From contig JABBOT010000003.1 in assembly GCA_016165875.1 (NCBI GenBank), forward strand, positions 31,973,663 to 32,037,662: a DNA stretch of 64,000 bases, read 5' to 3'. This stretch comes from Acanthopleura granulata (Eukaryota; Mollusca; Polyplacophora; Chitonida; Chitonidae). The notes beneath the pieces are model-generated. The model was not told the origin of the DNA, searched no databases, and worked only from the letters and a program-made list of their open reading frames with translations. A program made the translations under genes and the position numbers. This document shows, piece by piece, positions 54,731 through 64,000 of this stretch (within the stretch, counting starts at the first letter, position 1; each line of letters begins with the position of its first letter).

Positions 54731-57700
54731 TCAATGACCTTCTGCAGACGTCATATTTATATAACAAGGTAACGTAAACGAATCAGGGGCAGTTAAATCT
54801 GTGACGGCCGAGTAGGTGGACGCTATCCCCGCCACGACACCAACCAGCAGAATCTCGTAGTTCATCACCTTTATATGAAATGGCACATGTCTGAAACAAC
54901 AAGGCAGCCTGGGTAAATAAGTTGCTGATTAAAGCATGACGAAGTTATTATTTCGGAAAACAATATATATATTAAAGCAAATATGACAAACCCAGATATT
55001 TGTGTTACATTAAAACCTTTCCCATCGTGGTTAGATGTTGCCGAGATCTAACTCTATGGCAAATCAAACGTCTTTCTTTATACATGTAATAATTGAGGGG
55101 CGGGAGGGGGCGACTAGAACGATGTCTGAAGTGATAACATTTTTTTTATTTTGACACGATAAAATGAACGCCATAAAAATATCTATGTCCATGAGACATG
55201 GAAAATCTGGGCATAGTAAATCTTGTTTAGTTGAAGTCTCTTGTCTAATTTAGATATCCGTCCCAGGATCACACGAATACACTGTGATTTTAACAATAAC
55301 ATTGACAGAATAAGGAACACATCTCCATATAGTGTGATACTTACACCTTTTCCCAGTCTCCCTCCATTGAACACAGTTTTAGGTAGAACAGTGAAGGGAG
55401 CACGTAGGCCAGTAGTGTGGTTGTTGAACCACCCACGAGAGCCAAGATGCCTCCGAAACGCGGGATGGTCTCTGCCACAAACACCACCAGCACCATCATA
55501 ACGGTCCGCACCACACATCTCTTCCAGTTGAATCCTAAGAAAAGGACAGAAGAAACAAATAGCCTATGGTGAGTACGATTGTCATATTTCGGTAAGATTT
55601 TATAAATAAGATAATGAAGTAAGGTACAATGCAGAAATTTTCAGAAGATTGTTTGCTATAATATAAGGTAAATGTATATAACATAATGTATCCAAATCAC
55701 TTAAAGCAAAAAAGAAACAAACAAACAAAAAGTATATGTTAAGGCACATAAATTCGTACATATTTGGAATGCAAAATATAATGGTGCACTGAGGTACTGG
55801 AAATTAAATTTCTACATGATTTGTTTCACTGGAAACCGTATTGTCTCTCCCCAGTTTATCTAGGGTGCTAAGCAATTAATTCCAAAGTTGAATTTTAAGA
55901 GCTGAATTTTCAGAAGGTTGACATGACTGAGGTTTGGAACTCACTTTTAGGAACCTTCAGAACTTCTTCCATCTCCTGACAGAAAGGGTTTATTACGATG
56001 ACGAATCCGAAGAGGAGATGAGCAGTGATAAGGATCTGGACGACGTACAACATAGGACCATGCGACACTGTTAGCAGGATGTTAGCCGTGACGTCACGAC
56101 CGTACACAAAGTAACCCGCCACGGACACAGGCAGGTACATCGCCAACACAACTGTGAACATATCAAAAGTTGCATAAGCATAGAACAAATGATTAAAACA
56201 CTCCCTGCAACGGCGGGTAGAACAATAATGCACAGACGTGATCATATAAGCACGTACAGTGTATTAGCCTTTAAGTCAAAGGAATTGCCGAATGTTACCG
56301 ACGTCAGCTCCAGAAACCTTCTAGTTGCCGCTCCATTTACTGACATGTCACCACAAGGTGTCATCCCCACTTCCCAAGCCCACATCCACCCCACCCCCTC
56401 TTTGCGGGGAGAGATTACTTCTAAACACTAATAAGCATTGCACTACCAAATGCGCCACACGAGGAATCCATTGAAACGAACACGGGCGGATTGTTTTTTC
56501 AGGTCCTGCCAGAGATCATGTAGCTCACTTGTTGCAAAGGACTTTACAAAATTCAGGAAAAGTTATCAACAAAAATTATCGTTATCCGAGAAAAGCTCTT
56601 TCACCCATCATTCATGGGAAGAATGGTTAACAATTTAAAAGAAAACATTTCATGAGTCCTTTAGAGAGACTGAAGATTAATAGGCGATCACAATCTCAGC
56701 AGAATAGAATGCTCTGAATGTTTTGATAATCGAACAGGAAAAGCCGAATAATAATCCCTGAACTTGAAATATTTGCCAAATTCTCCAACCTGCAATGAAA
56801 ATACAAGTAGAATTTTCTTAAATGCTGATGCTCAAAGCAAGTCAAACAATTACTGACAACAGCCTAGAGAGACACCCGGCAAGACTTTAAGGTAATAATA
56901 CTGCTCTGAAAATAAAAATATTTCAAACCTTACTTAAATAAGCCAAGAGCACGGCGTGGCCAAAGTTTTTCTGCACTTTCATGTCTGTTTGAAAGGTAGG
57001 AAAGGCAGGATGTCCACCGAATGCGAAGCAAATTGTGCCAAAAGCCATGAAGAAATCTATGAAAGACGACGAAGAATGTCGGACTGGTCCGGCGAATTTT
57101 CGATGGGCTCCGTCATACATCATGTTTGAGAACAACACGATACAGGCAATGGATGTGGCAACTGTTGCTCCGACTGCTATGAACCTATACAGGTGACACA
57201 AAGTTAAGTAATGTAGTAAAGCATAAAAAAATCTTGACAAAATTGAAAGAGTTAAATGCAAGAAATTTTCATCAAACAATAACATAACACACGTAACCAG
57301 ACATACATGCATGGCATGAGTTCACATTTTCCAGTGTCCTCTTAAACCGCGGTCATTCAGTTGGGCAGCAAAAGATTTACAGTGTCCAAAGAACAATAAA
57401 GGCAAGAACAAAACTATTCGATTCCTGTGCTGGTATGTCATACACTACAACAACTCGCACAAAAAAAACACTAATCTATTTTTTTTTTAGAAGAACAACA
57501 TCTTATACAGCCTTATGCTGTTTACCTTGTGAGACCAGAAGGGAAATTCTGTCCTTTAATATGAACGTTTTGCTCTCTGACTCATCACATGGACTATGTT
57601 CCTGACCAAATCACAGTATTCCAAGAGTAAGGGGAGTTATAGACTTTGCACATGGGAGCAATGGCATCCAAAATGTAGTGAAACGAAGCACAGTTGTTCA

Positions 57701-60700
57701 GCTTAATCAGTGCTACTTGAACAGCTACGTCACAACTATTACCAGAAATCCTTGGGTGTTCCCAACCACGTGACCGGAAGCAGTATGGCGGCTATCAAGA
57801 GCAGCCAATAACAGAAGGATATATCGTGGCCGACATCTTTGATGAGAGCCTGGATGTTCTCAGCAGCTAACAACAGAAACACCGTGGACACCCCGAAAAG
57901 AGTGAAGTTGATGGAGAATGATACAAGATATCTGAAACAGTCATCGATCAGGGATCGAATAAATATAATGAGTGTCAGAGAGAGGAAACTATTTTCTCCA
58001 TGCATTTCATCTCATTTCGAACGTTTCTAGAACCTAGGAGCCGAAACCGACATTCGGTTAACAGCCTTGAACCAAAACAGACACCAGCAACTACAGCACT
58101 ACACCTTCCAAGATTTCAAACAGCATTGCCTGAGACCTTGACGATATTGTTTACTCTGGAGAAATGGGTGACATTGGCTTTGCTAACTTAGGTCACCCAC
58201 TACTTGCTATCAAAACAGTGTGTCTTAAAGGCGAGTTGATTAGTTTACTAAATGAGATAATGCTTACAGCTACAGATGTTCATACATATATACATAAATT
58301 AGTTTGCATGGCAACTCCATTCCGTGGGAGGCCTCCGTGACGAAGGGGGGTAGCTTGACAACGCGGCGCAATGAGCCTGTGCCTCCCACCAATACGGTCG
58401 CTTTGAGTTCAAGTCCGTGAGCTTCCCCTACAGTCTTCCAGGTTTCCTCCCACCATAATGCTGGTCGCCGTCGTATAAGTGAAATATTTTTGAGTACGGT
58501 GTAAAACACCGATCAAATAAATAAATAGATAAATAAATTCATTCCATGGAATGATGTGCGCCAGAGCAGAAAGATGTGTTTCTGGGGTTCAGGCTGCTCT
58601 AATCAACAGTGGTCCATAGAGACTTCAGCTTACCTTCCTGGCTTCCCGTATGTCACTTGACCAATGGCTGGATAAGGATACCTCACGTGACCCTGATATT
58701 GCGGATACCTCTCTTGTACAAGGATCCAGGCCGATCCTAAAATTTTGCCAGTATAAGCAGACAGAATGCAGCATCCCACAATAAGCAACATGCCGATCCA
58801 ACCTGGAGGGTTAAGCAGATTACAAATACAATGTATGATAATGTTCTCCTTATTTGCAACTGTGACACAGTCTGCACACAGTGATAAGATGTATTGCTAA
58901 AACACAATGCATGATGTTACCGTATGAAAAGAAGCGAATGTTCTCGAAGAATCTCAAAGTAGGGACTGTTTATTTGTCACTTTATTTCTTTGGTGTCTAC
59001 TCAAAACATATTAATCTAACTCAGTACCGACAGACGCTTTGTGACTAGTCACAAGACCTTGTTGACAAAATGTGACGAGTAAAACGTTCTTGACGTGCAG
59101 AGCCAAATGGAGGATTAGGTCAGACGGTAAAGGTTTTCGCTGTTATTCTGAACACATGTATGCAGGATGGAATTTCGCTCTGTTACCTGCTTGGTCTAGT
59201 GACTGCGGCAAGGCGAGCACCCCGGACCCCGCCATTTCACCCACCATGAACACCGCCGCTGTGAAGATTGTCAGTCCGCCGGTACTCTGGGGCTCTCCAG
59301 CTTCGTCAATCTCCTGACAGGAATAGGACCAAATTGTCAGCTTACGTATATCTACAGATATATACAGGACATACAATGAGTGACCCATTATATCAAATTT
59401 ATTAAACGAGTTGTGTAAAATTCATTTAAATGAACATAACATAACTAGTTTAATAAATTTGAAATAACGGGTCACGACTTATATATTCTACTTTTGACCG
59501 GGATCAAGGCTAGGTCGGGTCATACCAAAGGCATTAAAAATGGTACATCTTGGTGCTTCGCTTGGCGCTCACCACTGAGCGGTCAGAACAAGGAAAAAGG
59601 ACTGATCGGCCGGGTGTGAGTGTAATGTGATTGTGTGGGGTGTCATTTCTGGTGTCTTCGGCGTGATGTTCTAGTGGCGGCAGCACTTTGGTAACATTCC
59701 CCCTGCCGCAAGAAGACACGGTATATACATATATTCTAATGACTTCTCGTCGTCGAAAAATTGTTGAGCATGACGTTAAATCCAAGCATACATACATACA
59801 TAAATATCCTATTCATCTCACAATTTATTTTGAGCTGTTTTAGCCAGTTGGAAGATAAGACGACGTGTGTTTCTTTCGAGATGTAGGTAAACGACATGCG
59901 GACAAATGGCGATATCTATGAAACGGTAGGGATCAAACCACACATTCTTGCTAATAAAGTTCCAGAAAAAAAAAAACAACACAGTCCTTTACTGTGTGAT
60001 AATTAGACTAGTTGTAATATTTTTTAGAAAGTGTTAGTGAATACCACTCAATGACACCTTACGCGAAAATTCTGACCTAAATCTAGGGCGCCATCTACGA
60101 CAGTTGACGTCCCGCGCTGACTTGCCTGGTGCTAGGAGCAGTGATTTCAAAACCTAATTAAACAAAATATTTACATAGACTTTTAGGAACAGAACTTATT
60201 TGCGCGTCTTACTCATCATCGTGGAATATGGAGGATGCATCAAAAACAGGGCCAAAGATGTTTCTAAAGGCCAAAGTTTGGTACCCCCTTGGACTTTTCC
60301 GTGTGGTGGTAAATGAGGATGTTGATTCGAGAGCCCACTGTGGACCAGTTATGGAGTATGAGGTTATAAACAGTATTATGATGAATAATAATATTGTAAG
60401 TCCAACCCAGACCACATACGGTTTATTCATATACACCAGACATTTCCTTGGAGCTCTACCAAGATGTGAGAAAAATTTGTAGGTGGTTTATTTCATGACA
60501 TGAAAATCAGTAAAACTGTTGTCGTAGAGATCGTGTTTGTAAATTTGAATAAAGGCAGTTTGTTTCATAGTGTCAACTGCCTTGTTTCCTTTAAACAACC
60601 TTTATCGTAAAGATGAAATGCTGATTGAGTTACCCCAAAACTAACCTGGACGTAGAGGTTCCAGGAAAAAGCACTCATGATGCAGTTAGTGTCCTCTAGT

Positions 60701-61459
60701 GTGAATTCTTTTCTTGATTTCTTCTTCTTCTTCAAACACAACAGGCAATCGCGGTAAGAGTAGTCTGGCGGACAGTTGTGCCTTTTTATTGAATACGCTT
60801 ATCAGTGGCAGTTTAGGTGGCCAATCAAAAATCGGTTCATTTATATACCCCGTTAGATATCGACTCAAAATCACTGTTGGTATATAACTGTCACGAACAA
60901 ATTACAGGATAAACACATATATGAAGTTTGATACAGCTATTTGATAACAGTTTTAATATTTTTGTGTTTTCTTCTTATACACACTGGTGCTAACCCTAAC
61001 ACGTGCATCACAATGCTTGGGAAGTGGAGTTTTCTCTCTCATGAATATTTATTTATACTACGACAACCAGCTCTATGATGAGAGAACAGCGATCTCGGAA
61101 AACCCACGAGCATTCTCAGGTTGCTGTCAAAACTTCCAACTTCCGGAGAGGAAGCCACCACGAGCTGGATTTGGGACCGTGTAGGTTTAAACGTTCTTGG
61201 ATCACTGTGCTGCACCAGCACGCTAACCGGTATGTCACGGAGGCTACCAGTTTAATCCATACATTCATTCATTTTGTTGAAATTATGATGTATACTGAAA
61301 CACAGGACAAATGGCTGAGAATTCTTTTAAGCTTGATAAACGTTCGTAATCCTAGTTACGATAGGTTTTTTGTCTATTTACCTGGATGGATTTGTTGTCT
61401 TTCGGAGCAATAATCGGAGTTTTCTCGTTCGCTCCATCTTCAGAGCGTGACTTCCCCAT
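54731..61459 (-). CDS. Amino acid/auxin permease family transporter (AAAP), intact 8-exon gene
   Basis: Coding exons in transcript order: 61382-61459, 59187-59313, 58634-58802, 57743-57931, 56934-57184, 55945-56151, 55345-55534 and 54731-54890. They join in frame to 456 codons plus TGA. AAAP proteins (SLC32/SLC36/SLC38-like) move amino acids across membranes with protons or sodium. The first-helix signature is [13 protein letters not shown], followed by [10 protein letters not shown] and [15 protein letters not shown]; about eleven hydrophobic helices are spread over exons 2-8. The N-terminus (MGKSRSEDG) is cytoplasmic-like with no signal peptide. An AG acceptor 7 bases before the ATG (exon start 61466) implies at least one untranslated exon upstream. 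A decayed tandem copy follows at 44427-49072. The substrate cannot be told from sequence. Confidence 0.93.
56934..57184 (-). CDS. Transporter exon 5: conserved mid-core
   Basis: It codes [20 protein letters not shown], then [20 protein letters not shown] and FPTFQTDMK, the best conserved internal stretch of this AAAP subgroup. The matching exon in the pseudogene has a TGA and has lost one residue of the HPAFPTF motif. Confidence 0.9.
58325..58540 (+). mobile_element. tRNA-SINE family 1 copy with probable target site duplication
   Basis: Head (GAGGCCTCCGTGACGAAGG), B-box region (GAGTTCAAGTCC), body (TTTCCTCCCACCATAATGCT GG) and an AAATAAATAAATAGATAAAT tail; the middle is shortened. CATTCCGTGGGA before and CATTCCATGGAA after differ at two of twelve bases. 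It is antisense in intron 3 of the transporter. Confidence 0.85.
59187..59313 (-). CDS. Transporter exon 2: first membrane helix
   Basis: It codes [19 protein letters not shown] and [10 protein letters not shown]. The helix-breaking GSG is where AAAP/APC-fold transporters bind substrate. The exon is 127 bases; the pseudogene copy is 128. Confidence 0.92.
59380..59475. repeat. Long foldback (hairpin) with palindromic loop
   Basis: Two 33-base arms (59380-59412 and 59443-59475) pair with 30 matches. The 30-base loop itself contains the perfect palindrome TTCATTTAAATGAA. It starts 67 bases upstream of the exon 2 acceptor in intron 1 of the transporter. It may be a foldback element or solo MITE. 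Confidence 0.85.
59600..59800 (+). repeat. Second repeat family copy
   Basis: GTGGGGTGTCATTTCTGGTG, GGCGGCAGCACTTTGG and CCGCAAGAAGACACGGTATA match 43010-43175. It ends in CATACATACATACATAAA. Intron 1 of the transporter. Confidence 0.6.
61035..61245 (-). repeat. tRNA-SINE family 1, degraded near-full copy
   Basis: GAATATTTATTTATACTACG, AAAACCCACGAGCATTCTCA, GAGGAAGCCACCACGAGCTG and GCACGCTAACCGGTATGTCA CGGAGGC in order. Intron 1 of the transporter. Confidence 0.8.
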
Positions 61460-61469
61460 ACCGCTTCTG

Positions 61470-64000
61470 TAAGACAAGAAAAAAAGACACTGGAACAATC
61501 AATTAATACTAATAAACAGCTCCCAGCCCTTGACAAACTTAAGGGAGCCTCTAACGGACTACACAAAAGGTTCCAAATCGCAAAGTAACACATGGTTTCC
61601 CGTTATAATGCTGAATTGTTTGTGTTCTGCCTAAGTGTTTTCTGAGAACAGGTGTGACTAGAAGTGTGATGTGATCCAAGACAGAACAACGAAGCACACG
61701 AGTTTGAACCAAGGAGGGAAAGAGTTTTACGAGTAAGAATACTGATAAATCATCGTCGGTTAAATGGCAACGGGCCCTTTATTGGAACAGGCGACCTCAG
61801 TGGTCAAGAGACGGTAGCTTAAACTTGCATAGGGCCCACCTGGTCAAGGGAGGGCAAAATCTAGGTACATAAAATCTGATTGATAAAGTTCTGTGGAAAG
61901 AAGTGCGGCTTTCCAAATGGTAATGTCTGCCTAATTCGCACTAGAGCCGCATTTATTGCGTGCATTAGGCTAGGACTATATAGACTAGTGAAAATGTGAC
62001 TATCGAGTGGAAACCGGACGAAAGCTTTGTCATACCATTCCTCTAGCATCAGATGAATTGCAAGGCGACTTTTTATAATGATAAATAATAATAATACCAA
62101 ATTTGTTCTAGTTTCATTCGACCCGTCGAATTCGAGGTGTCAGCAATATGCCTTAATTAGAAATCGGAATGATGAAATCTTTTTTTTATCAAGATGTATG
62201 ATTCTCATGTGACTTGATTATTAAAAAAATTGCTTTTGTTATTTTTAACGTTTTATTTTTGTGTGTGTGTGCTTTTATGTGTATACTGCGACTGCTCATA
62301 AACTCGTGTTTTGTGACAGGCATTGCCATGGCTTCACCAGCCCACCAACTCAACGTACAAGTTTCCGTGTACGAACGTTTTTTTCCTGGTAACCCATATA
62401 TTCACCATGGGCAGTCTGTGAGACACCGTATATACTGCAATGGTATTTTGAAATTTTAACATATTTTCTTAGTTCTTTTGTGACTCTTTAGTGGTTCTTT
62501 GGTGGTTTGTGTTACTTTGCATTATTAACCCGGAACCCTCATTTTGGTTGACGGCTGGTATACGAATGTCGGTTTCGAGGCCTAGGTTCATAGCTTTATT
62601 GTACACCTCTTTCTGTGATTAATGTTCTGAAGATGAATTTCGTACAAGTCATGTAATCATTTCTTTGCCGATTTTGTGTGCTTTGTTGATCCGAAAGCAC
62701 AAGAAGCTGACATCCGATCATATAGATGATGGTGCCTGCACATATGTACGTCAGTGCGTTTATGACCTATTTAATACTTTGACAAATATCGCGCATAAGC
62801 CACGACGTGTCGCCTCTTTCACCAGTGTATACAGCTGGTCTGTTCTGGATTAAGGTCACCGAGTTGTACTGCTCAGATATGTAGGTGTGACCTACATAAT
62901 ATTCATTTTGATAACGTCGCCTTCGACCGATTACATTCAGATTAAGTCGTTTTCCAGAGGTTAAACATGTCTAGTCCTCAGAGTACAACGCAGAACCCGC
63001 TATCTCGGCTAAATGTTGGAATAATTGCTGTTGTGTTTGTTGTTGTTAAATATATATGAAAACATTGTGCAATGTTTAACATTTATACAATATAAATAAT
63101 ATGGGGGTTAAATGGGAACTATAGCTTGAAACAAGATTTGTTGTTGGCTCAATCCACAGCACAGCATTAATTCAAATCAAGAATATCACGAGTGAACAAA
63201 AAAGAGCCAACAAACATTTTTCTTCGTTTATAATGAATACGTACATGTATGCATATATTTAAATGGGCTGTAACAAAGTGCTGAAGAATATTTCCGCTAC
63301 TATATCATGTTACTGGCACCAAACCTAACAAACGCCCCCGAATATATATACCTTTGAGTATTCATACAGAAATGAGTCATTTTAGAGGCTTTAGTCCAAC
63401 ATAACGTTTAAGAGCACTTTGATATAGGCAATATTGAGAATCCTTCCTTTAAATTCGGGTGTTTCATTGCAATGTATCATTATTACATATAGGGAGGGAT
63501 AAGCCTTAAATAACACGAACTTAGCTTGCTTCCACAGATACTTGGTGCACGGATATACCTATAGACTTACCGTCCTGTTTTCCCAACTCTGCGTCACTTG
63601 GTTATGATAGTTGTATCCAAGATCACAGGTTAAGGTTTACATTAGCCTGCATAGCTATATATAGCTGTATCAAAGTGTCACGGATGACTTGATCCTCTGT
63701 ATATCTGTTATATGTAAAACTGCTACGTGCAGCTCTCTAAGCTACAGACTTGAAGGTGTTCCCAGTTGTAACTCGAACTGTCACTCCGCACGAGCTGACT
63801 GTTCATATAGCCAGTGTGCTTATATAGAGTGGTTATATAGGTACGAGAGTGAATGATAAACAATTAGTACGACATGATAATCTCATGACTTACTATATTC
63901 CAGAGTCATCGAGTCTTATCAGTTCCAAATTGGCCTGTCTGTACAGGAAATTCAATGCGAACGAATTTTAATTTGCCAAATGCATGCATGATAAATTATC
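61470..64000. other. Region upstream of the intact transporter
   Basis: No confident gene. A GGTTGACGGCTGGTATACGA segment at about 62548 recurs near 9314 as a dispersed repeat. A short segment at 63571-63626 (- strand) resembles the end of transporter exon 3 and carries a GTAAGT donor; it could instead be an untranslated exon of the transporter. Confidence 0.35.

Noticed and set aside
55183..55518. 111-codon - strand frame over transporter exon 7
   Set aside because: Wrong frame of the exon; the correct frame joins exons 6 and 8 and gives hydrophobic helices ([14 protein letters not shown]).

Overview
This window is animal nuclear DNA, most probably from a mollusc or another lophotrochozoan. 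The coding sequence is split into short exons by GT-AG introns and there are no operons or ribosome binding sites. The DNA is AT-rich and contains more than two dozen copies of one tRNA-derived SINE. The species assignment is an inference from the type of repeat and the gene families; nothing in the sequence names the species.

Layout. (1) 1.6-4.4 kb, + strand: a cluster of CRE-like sites, then the downstream exons of a small membrane protein with Ig-like domains. (2) 8.1-18.9 kb, + strand: a complete 11-exon secreted animal haem peroxidase (644 aa). (3) 18.9-25 kb: intergenic, with SINEs and a dead RecQ-like helicase fragment. (4) 25.0-34.7 kb, - strand: a second complete 11-exon peroxidase (710 aa), convergent with the first, nearly identical in exon lengths, but with an added C-terminal thrombospondin type 1 repeat. 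(5) 40.9-42.2 kb, - strand: two decayed exons of a third peroxidase copy. (6) 43.3-44.0 kb: two adjoining terminal-inverted-repeat elements, the first flanked by TTAA. (7) 44.4-49.1 kb, - strand: a decayed amino acid transporter copy with stops, frame-breaking deletions and lost splice sites. (8) 54.7-61.5 kb, - strand: the intact transporter paralogue (AAAP/SLC32-36-like, 456 aa, 8 coding exons). (9) 61.5-64 kb: no confident gene.

The window therefore shows two local duplication histories, one of secreted peroxidases and one of transporters, each with a dead copy nearby. Both intact peroxidases keep the distal His and Arg, the proximal His and the Asn partner, but lack both acidic residues that tie haem covalently to the protein in mammalian peroxidases. 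Exon joins were worked out by hand from splice consensus, reading phase and comparison between paralogues. The two peroxidases and the intact transporter join in frame from start to stop.
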